A stretch of 25,000 bases of DNA from positions 364,201 to 389,200 of the forward strand of contig CAUJGJ010000313.1 in the NCBI GenBank assembly GCA_963170055.1. Reading direction: 5' to 3'. The notes below the pieces were generated by a model that worked only from the letters and a program-made list of their open reading frames with translations, ran no database searches and was not told the origin of the DNA. A program made the translations under genes and the position numbers. The DNA comes from Halisarca cf. caerulea. Its lineage: Eukaryota; Porifera; Demospongiae; Chondrillida; Halisarcidae. Positions 18,546 to 25,000 of the stretch are shown here, piece after piece. The number at the start of each line of letters is the position of its first letter. Position 1 is the stretch's first letter.

Positions 18546-19191
18546 ATCTATGGTTGCACGTGTGCTGTGTGCTAGTACACGAACACGGAACACACACATC
18601 CAAACCACATCTACTGCAGTAACAGGACAATTTGGTGTTTATCAATATTGAGTGCTTTGGACTCCTGGGGAATGACTGAAATAAGAAATACCTGAAGGGG
18701 AGGAAATATCCGAATCAGTTGTGGTATTGGCCTTCAAACGATTGGCCATTCTCCTGGTCTGGGTTGCAACTACCGTCCCATGCACGTTGTAACTCTTCTA
18801 CTGTCAGAAAGGTTTACGCCCTAAGCCCAGGGTAGTCTGACGTAGCCATTCTTGGCGTGGGTCTGGCTACGTCAGACTAGGTGTGCACATATTAATACGC
18901 CCAAATTGCTTCTTGGACAACTGAGCGTCCGATTAAATCGTACCATTTGTTGTGTAGTACAAATGTTGCATTTTATATGAAACCTAACCATGTCAAATTC
19001 AGGTCAGCAGACATTTTGCAAGGCCACCTCACTCAACACCATCAACTCACCCTCAAATATTAATGCTTATTAAGTATAACACGAAAATATACGTGCACTT
19101 AAGTATACTACACTATGCAATCAACTCACACAAACAATACAGCACATGTATATACAGCAAATAAAACATTTGTTGGCCCAAGCACAAAGGG
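18546..19191. other. Intergenic region between NLR and enkurin
   Basis: Lies upstream of the NLR gene and downstream of enkurin, both on the minus strand. It holds a perfect 16-bp inverted repeat TAGTCTGACGTAGCCA/TGGCTACGTCAGACTA (18833-18848 and 18864-18879) with a 15-nt loop. No gene seen. Any NLR promoter and the enkurin 3' end must lie here. Confidence 0.5.
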
Positions 19192-19959
19192 TCATTCTTG
19201 TGAAACATATATGACTGAATGCTTCTCGATGACTTCAATGTCTTTCTCCAGCTGTTTCATCTCTGCTTCCATCCTCTCCTTCCTGGCCTTCTTGGGAGCT
19301 GTGTCTGTCACAACGGAGAGACCTTGATACTGGTGATGTAGTTCCTCCCAGTTCTTCTTCAGTCCTTGTAAGATCCTGGACCTCTCGTCCTCTGACAGCA
19401 CACCCATTGCCCCACGCTCAAAGCTCTGTTGAACGTAGCGGTCGTACGCCTCTTGGGCCTCCTCCATCTCTTGCTTACGTTGAGTCAGGTAGTCTGGAAC
19501 CTTTCCAAAATCCTGAGGTAGGACAGGGTATAGCAACTGTGAATTGGAGCGCATACATTGGTACATGTGTGTACTAGGGCTTAGCAATAATCATAACACT
19601 CGCAATAATCCAGATATTTTTTCCAATGGTAATCATATCGTCAGCGATTTTGACATCGTGATTATCATAACATCGTGATTATTGGGATAATCGTTGCACA
19701 TATCCATTTATTACCTCTTTCCAATTCAAGTGTCAGCATAATATTTGGTTAGGAGTACCCAGATTTCAAGAGATTGGTTGAATTTTACATTTATACTTCA
19801 GACGTTCGGTGATGTAAAATAATCATGATAATTACTGTGAATTTGTTGGACAATAATCCTGGCTGATTTGAACCAATATCGCCCATCCCTAGTGAGTACA
19901 TATGTACGTATGTATATATGCACTTACTTGTATGTATGCAGGTCATGCACACACGCACA

Positions 19960-20029
<70 letters not shown>

Positions 20030-20328
20030 CATACACACACCTTCTTGTGAGTGTACATAGGTACCAGTCCTGATGGCTCCAGTAGGTGTTTGGCTCCAGT
20101 GGAGGTGTCCACATATACAGGATTGGGTTTCTTTGGCACAGACATGACATTTGACGTCACATTTGTCCTGACAAAGTCTTTCTTGGTGGGTGTGGCCATT
20201 TGGGGCTTCTCAGTGTGGGGTGGGACAGGTGGACGTCTCTTCTCCTCTGGGTACTTGAATGGCTTCCCTGCATGACAAGAGTACAGAGTAAAAATACGTA
20301 CATAAACAGATTTACTCATGTAAGCATG

Positions 20329-20398
<70 letters not shown>

Positions 20399-20754
20399 CA
20401 GTTAGTGCACACAGCGGTACAGGCATAGTTGGAGAATCCATGGTACAGGGAGAAAGGAAGGCAACTCTAACCTTCTCGTGGCGGCATATCTCTTGAATGC
20501 TTCTTCAAAAAATCTTTAGGATCATTGATGGAGACTTTGGCAGCTCCCATTGTTCTGGTCGTCGTTTTGTGCTGTTTAGTTTCCACTCGAACGGAATTGG
20601 AAAATTTGGACTTGTGTCTAAGAAAAGACGAATGAATCATAAAAAATTGATCATATTACTGAATTAAAGTATCATCGTCATACATAGGAGGCTTGATAAC
20701 TTTCTTTGGTGGCGGTGGGATGAGGTTGTAAATGCTTTCGACTCTCGTCCCCAT
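19192..20754 (-). CDS. ENKUR: Enkurin (axonemal, TRPC-associated adaptor), complete, 4 exons
   Basis: Exons 20684-20754, 20472-20617, 20041-20267 and 19192-19512 join in phases 2, 1 and 0. They give a 254-residue protein, against about 256 in mammals. Recognisable landmarks in order: VESIYNLIPPPPKKVIKPP at the N-terminus; TMGAAKVSINDPKDFLKKHS; KPFKYPEEKRRPPVPPHTEK (proline-rich); SVPKKPNPVYVDTSTGAKH followed by LEPSGLVPMY; then the C-terminal enkurin domain with EAQEAYDRYVQ, LQGLKKNWEELHHQYQGLSV and MKQLEKDIEVIEKHSVIYV before the stop. Enkurin is a ciliary/flagellar doublet-microtubule protein, described as a calmodulin-, SH3- and TRPC-binding adaptor in sperm (family knowledge). I chose ATG 20754 because it gives the family's length and N-terminus. 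In-frame ATGs upstream would place the X-box inside the coding sequence. The gene is head to head with DPY19L. Confidence 0.95.
19575..19891. mobile_element. hAT-like MITE in enkurin intron 3
   Basis: A 317-bp AT-rich element beginning TAGGGCTTAGCAATAATC and ending with the inverse of TAGGGATGGGCGATATTGG, a familiar hAT-type end. Flanking octamers GTGTGTAC (19567-19574) and GTGAGTAC (19892-19899) differ at one base and are a plausible 8-bp target duplication. Internal ATCGTGATTATC repeats. No ORF. Confidence 0.65.
19950..20040. repeat. (CA)n microsatellite touching enkurin exon 3 donor
   Basis: About 90 bp of CA on the plus strand, so (TG)n in the enkurin transcript. It starts right at the splice donor of exon 3 (AAG then GTGTGTGTATG). 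Confidence 0.95.
20332..20397. repeat. (CA)n microsatellite in enkurin intron 2
   Basis: About 66 bp of pure CA (TG in the transcript), roughly 65 bp upstream of the exon 3 acceptor. Confidence 0.95.
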
Positions 20755-20776
20755 TTTGCTGGCTCTTGGGTGGAAG

Positions 20777-20790
20777 GTTACCATGGAAAC
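20777..20790. promoter_or_regulatory. Consensus X-box (RFX transcription factor site)
   Basis: GTTACCATGGAAAC matches the ciliary X-box consensus GTHNYYATRRNAAC at every position, on either strand. It lies 22 bp upstream of the enkurin ATG and 41 bp upstream of the putative DPY19L ATG, in the 77-bp gap between the two genes. RFX factors drive ciliary genes through this motif (established), and enkurin is a ciliary gene. Confidence 0.7.
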
Positions 20791-20831
20791 GGCCTGTGGT
20801 TTTGGGGTTTTCCCATTAGCCTGAATCAAAA

Positions 20832-20967
20832 ATGGCCACCAGTGGTGTTCGCCATCGCAAGAAAGTTGCTGCTCGTGGCACACGTGAAGAGCACGATGGC
20901 GATAATCGAAAGGTTCAAGCTTCCAAAAACTTATGCGACTATAACTTAATCTTTACAATTTCGTTTG
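20832..20967 (+). CDS. Probable first exon of the DPY19-like gene
   Basis: ATG in a good Kozak setting (AAAAATGG) opens a 45-codon stretch, MATSGVRHRKKVAARGTREE and onward, ending ...NLIFTISF at a strong donor (GTAAGT). A basic cytoplasmic N-terminal tail before the first membrane helix is what DPY19 proteins have. The junction to the next exon is unsettled. The strong acceptor at 21176 would need a two-base carry, which only a weaker donor at 20971 provides. A weaker acceptor before 21152 would fit the strong donor. Confidence 0.55.
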
Positions 20968-21186
20968 GTAAGTGTATTTCACGCTTGCTTTGCGCTGTAA
21001 AACAGCAGAACCTGCAACCACAGACTTTGTTCACAAACAATACCAAACAGTCGAGGAAGCAACATGCTTGGATTTAACGTTAATTTGTATGTATACTGGG
21101 CTGAAATTCGTTACCTACACTGTTTTACCACTATTACCTACCTAGCGTAAGATGTAAGGAAGTTTTCCTTACACAGTCACTGGAAT

Positions 21187-21443
21187 ATGTTCTCTACTGC
21201 TGCAGCTGTTGTCTTGAGCGTTTTGCAGTACTACTTTCTGTTGTCGATGTTTGAAAACGATCGATTCTTTTCACATTTGTCGGAAGTGGAGCGGGAAATG
21301 TCCTTCAGAACGGAAATGGTAGGCAAATTTTGTTTGCAGTGTATCCTGTCTGTACCGAGTCTGTACTGTACAGCAGATAACACGTTCTTTGTGGGATATT
21401 TTACATTATGTCTGTGTGCAACTAAGCATGTGAACAGTTTTCC

Positions 21444-21503
<60 letters not shown>

Positions 21504-22052
21504 TTGTGTGTATGTGTGTGTGTGTCCTTTGTCAAGATTTGCATATGTGTACTGTATTCTATGTACAGGGGGGGTGTCCTCTACTTACGTATATACAATG
21601 TTTGCTAATACGTACGTGTGTTGTCCTCTATATGCAGGGTTTGCTAATACGTACGTATGTTGTCCTCTGTATACAGGGTTTGCTAATACGTATGTGTGTT
21701 GTCCTCTGTATACAGGGTTTGTACTACTCATACTACAAGACTATTGTGACTGCTCCTACTTTGAGAGAAGGACTCCATCAGATCACCTCCGACAACACCA
21801 CAGAGTTCCCCACCACACTCAATGCTTTACAGAGATTCAACATTCTTCCTGAGGTGGTTATCGGTGCCTCCTTCAGGCTCTTCAGTGCAGTCACAAAGTC
21901 AGCCAACATTGTAACAAAAACCTGCTTCCAAGTGGATCGAGGGCAAGGACTGTCTCCTATTCAGTCTTGTGTGGGTGGGTGTGGCCTATTGTGTGGGTGT
22001 GGCTCTCCTGTATGTGTGTGGTGTCCTCTGTGTGTGTGTGCATGTGTGTGTG

Positions 22053-22120
<68 letters not shown>

Positions 22121-22225
22121 CGAATCCAATCAATCAGCTACATATGTTGGCCAAATACGCGAGGGATAGTACATAGATTAATCTTGATCTTCCAACGTCC
22201 ATGTGGATAAGGTGTAGAGAAGAAG

Positions 22226-22273
<48 letters not shown>

Positions 22274-24410
22274 CCTGTATGGATATGGCTGTCCTGTGTG
22301 GTTAGGTGTGGTTATCCTGTGCAAATGAATGTCCACAAACTGTATGGGTGGGTGTGACCCCTACTGTACCAGTGGGTGTGTTTCTCGTATGTACGTAATA
22401 CATAAATTTGCCATACATGATAATGTGATGGTATTAGCCTCCATTTATGTAATGTGATTTCAGTAATCTAAATTCTTGTCCTGTTTCCTTTCCACTGTGG
22501 TCATGTCAGGTTTGGGTGAGCCAGTCTACTTCTACGTGACTTCTGTGTTCCTCATCAACGCAGTCTACCCCGGGGTACTCTTCCTACTGGCTACATTCAT
22601 GAGGTGTGTGTGCATGTACGTGTATATGAGGGTGTGGTGGAGTGTGGTGGGTGTATATGAGGGTGTGGTGGAGTGTGGTGGGTGTATATGAGGGTGTGGT
22701 GGAGTGTGCTGGGTGTATGGTGGAGTGTGGTTGGTGTATATGAGGGTGTGGTGGAGTGTGGTGGGTGTATGGTGGAGTGTGGTTGGTGTATATGAGGGTG
22801 TGGTGGAGTGTGGTGGGTGTATATGAGGGTGTGGTGGAGTGTGCTGGGTGTATAGTGGAGTGTGGTGGAGTGTGCTGGGTGTATGGTGGAGTGTGCTGGG
22901 TGTATGGTGGAGTGTGCTGGGTGTATGGTGGAGTGTGCTGGGTGTATAGTGGAGTGTGGTGGAGTGTGCTGGGAGTGTGCTGGGTGTATATATGGTGGAG
23001 TGTGCTGGGTGTATGGTGGAGTGTGCTGGGTGTATGGTGGAGTGTGCTGGGTGTATGGTGGAGTGTGCTGGGTGTATGGTGGAGTGTGGTGGAGTGTGCT
23101 GAGAGTGTCCTGGGAGTGTGGTGGAGTGTGGTGGGTGTATATGAGGGTGTGGTGGAGTGTGCTGTGTGTATAGTGGAGTGTGGTGGAGTGTGCTGGGTGT
23201 AAGAAGAGGTTAGGGATGTTGATGAGGTAAGAGGTTGGGGGTGTGAATGGGGAGGGATATGGAGAGGAGTGGAGGAGTGGAGGGGAGGGGCATTGAGCAG
23301 AGTGGAGGGGTGTGGGTGGACAACGTGCATGATGATACGATGATATGATATATGTTTCTATGGTGTTTCTATAGCAACAGTATTTTTGGAGGGATATTGA
23401 GTACAAGTGCCTTCATCTTCAACTTAACTGAAGTGAGCTGCAGTACACATCTCATCTGTACAGACCACATCTCATCTGTACAGTTGATGTGATGTAATTA
23501 TACATATTGTACAGTCATATCTGCTTTATCTGACATGATGTAACCACAGAAACGTATTTTAGAAATAATCCTAGGTAAACTGGATGTGCGATAAAAATCT
23601 GCACATCATTTCATTGTCAGATAAACCAATTTCACCTTCCTGCCTCTCCAATCGCTATTCAGTCACCACCACTGCCTGCATTGTCTTGGAATAAATCTAC
23701 AATATTTGTAAAGTTTTAGCTTTAGTGAAACCTGTCTATAACAACCACTCAAGGAACCAAGTGGTTGTGGTCTCTGTAGACAGGTGGTCCTTATACAGAA
23801 GTGTTTTAGTATCACTGAGGTGGCCAATCAACCAGCCTACAGTGGTCTCTATAGACAGGTGGTCCTTATACAGAAGTGTTTTAGTATCACTGAGGTGGCC
23901 AGTGAACCAGCCTACAGTGGTCTCTATAGACAGGTGGTCCTTCTTTTACAAGTGGTCTTCACTGTCTTGTTGTATGTTCTTGCCATTACCTCATAGCAGC
24001 TTGACTACACTTTCCTCAAACTGACATGCACAGAATTTCAAGGACTAAGTACTGGACATGTACTTCATGTTCTCATTGTACTCTGTATATTTTTTATACT
24101 TTTGTATAACATTGTATAATCTTGCTTACCCTCAAGAGCACACGAGTCATGTGGACTCCACCTCTCAGGGAGAGTTTTGCCATGCCTTTCCTGTTCCTGC
24201 AGCTACTAGTAGTGAGTAACATCATAAGGTGAATATATTGTGCAATAGTGCAACACTATTGTGCAATTATGTGAGGGTGTTGTGTAATCACGTTTGAAAA
24301 CTATTCAGTATCTCTCAGTAATTTGTGTTCCAATGACAGGAACCAAAAGAGAGGTGTAAAGTGGTCACTGATACTAGCCTTACCAACAGTTAGCTACATG
24401 CTACCCTGGC

Positions 24411-24412
<2 letters not shown>
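21187..24412 (+). CDS. DPY19-like C-mannosyltransferase, 5' part (continues beyond the window)
   Basis: Secure exons: 21187 (or from 21177)-21318, 21716-21968, 22510-22603, 23375-23432, 24137-24228 and 24340-24412. They join by GT-AG in phases 0, 1, 2, 0 and 2 and leave in phase 0. Landmarks: membrane helix AAAVVLSVLQYYFLL; FENDRFFSHLSEVEREMSFR, TEM then GLYYSYYKTIVTAPTL; QRFNILPEVV; TKTCFQVDRGQGLSPIQSC; LGEPVYFYVTSVFLINAVYP; STRVMWTPPLRESFAMPFLF; SYMLPWQ. This is the order found in DPY19L1/L3. DPY19 proteins are multi-pass ER GT-C enzymes that attach mannose to tryptophan in WxxW motifs of thrombospondin repeats and cytokine receptors. The Glu in FRTEM lies in the conserved first luminal loop implicated in catalysis. 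The 3' half lies beyond 25000. Similarity is mixed between paralogues, so I assign no number. Confidence 0.93.
21446..21525. repeat. (TG)n microsatellite in DPY19L intron
   Basis: About 75 bp of TG on the sense strand, 130 bp after the exon ending at 21318. Confidence 0.95.
21601..21717 (+). repeat. 39-bp tandem repeat, each copy carrying a splice acceptor
   Basis: Three copies at 21601, 21640 and 21679. Each starts TTTGCTAATACGTA and ends with a pyrimidine tract and a CAG|GG acceptor (TGTCCTCTGTATACAGGG). The last copy's acceptor is the one used for the exon at 21716. A decayed fourth copy precedes them (TGTCCTCTACTTACGTATAT at about 21577). 39 bp is 13 codons, and the exon frame stays open through all copies. 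Confidence 0.9.
22016..22271. repeat. Two (TG)n tracts in DPY19L intron
   Basis: TG-rich tracts at about 22016-22117 and 22228-22271, on the sense strand, in the intron between exons ending at 21968 and starting at 22510. The intron itself begins GTGTGGGTGGGTGTGG. Confidence 0.9.
22604..23212. repeat. GT/G-rich minisatellite starting at a splice donor
   Basis: About 600 bp of variable 21- and 31-bp units such as GGTGTATGGTGGAGTGTGCT and GTGTATATGAGGGTGTGGTG. The array begins immediately after the exon ending at 22603 (donor GTGTGTGTGC). Strong strand bias: the sense strand is G/T-rich with almost no C. The long ORFs here are repeat artefacts. Confidence 0.93.
23722..23950. repeat. 75-bp tandem repeat next to a transposon-like end
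   Basis: GACAGGTGGTCCTTATACAG recurs at about 23779 and 23854, with a partial copy at 23929, 75 bp apart. Just before it, AGTGAAACCTGTCTATAACA looks like a pogo-type terminal repeat, and the repeat unit contains its inverse (TCTATAGACAGGT). Probably a tandemly expanded MITE end, in a DPY19L intron. Confidence 0.8.
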
Positions 24413-24815
<403 letters not shown>

Positions 24816-24954
24816 TTGCGTGCTCATAAATGTGTGCATGTGTAATTGTGTATATGTATGTACGTACATACGTATGTATTTTTGTGCACATGTGGACATG
24901 TGTACATACAGTCAATGCATTGAGTTGAAAATTTTTACCCTGCTACAAATGCTA

Positions 24955-25000
24955 TGCTGGGAAATTTTCTCCCGCGAAATTTTTTGGCATGGTTTCATGT
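24955..25000. mobile_element. Possible end of an element related to 14609-15707
   Basis: GGGAAATTTTCTCCCGCGAA and the following T-run resemble the terminal sequence of the TA-flanked element earlier in the window. It is truncated by the window edge. Confidence 0.35.

Noticed and set aside
20656..20883. Longer enkurin N-terminus starting MCHEQQ or MVTFHP
   Set aside because: These in-frame upstream ATGs exceed the family length and would make the X-box and the gap to DPY19L coding. ATG 20754 gives 254 aa and the expected N-terminus.
22584..23406. His/Thr/Pro-rich ORFs of 248 and 269 codons on the minus strand
   Set aside because: Antisense reading of the G/T minisatellite in a DPY19L intron.

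Overview
This is animal genomic DNA: short spliced exons with GT-AG introns, long micro- and minisatellites and decayed DNA transposons. The three genes are a CARD-NACHT-LRR receptor, enkurin and a DPY19-family C-mannosyltransferase. Together they suggest an early-branching, ciliated invertebrate. A demosponge is my best guess, because sponges carry expanded NLR families, but I cannot prove the taxon from sequence alone. Layout, minus strand, about 18211 down to 526: a multi-exon NLR-type innate immune receptor. I could reconstruct up to 16 exons with matching intron phases: an uncertain N-terminal pair (18107-18211, 17952-18054), a CARD exon (17032-17442), a Ser/Thr-rich linker exon (13256-13356), one large NACHT exon (8851-10546), six or seven short LRR-like exons (8306 down to 2077), and a C-terminal tail ending at a stop at 526. 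One junction (8179 to about 7600) needs a non-obvious acceptor or a missed exon. Minus strand, 20754 down to 19192: a complete four-exon enkurin gene (254 aa predicted), a ciliary and sperm axoneme protein. Plus strand, 20832 to beyond the window end: the 5' half of a DPY19-like C-mannosyltransferase, with five secure exons and a probable first exon. Enkurin and DPY19L are head to head, with start codons 77 bp apart. A perfect consensus X-box (RFX site) lies between them. The NLR introns hold several mobile-element remains: a hAT-like MITE with a perfect 8-bp target duplication (5974-6466), pogo-like MITEs, a PIF/Harbinger transposase pseudogene (about 11800-12300), a TA-flanked inverted-repeat element (14609-15707) containing a second element with perfect 40-bp arms, and two retroelement relics. 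Enkurin intron 3 holds a second hAT-like element. Tandem repeats are the most distinctive property of the window: 18-, 20-, 22-, 39-, 75- and 134-bp arrays and long (TG)n tracts. Many begin at, or within a few bases of, a splice site. One array triplicates a splice acceptor in frame, and one coding array runs into its own splice donor. Several strong hairpins occur, including a 44-bp stem with an 11-nt loop inside an NLR intron. I found no rRNA, tRNA, CRISPR array or prokaryotic operon.
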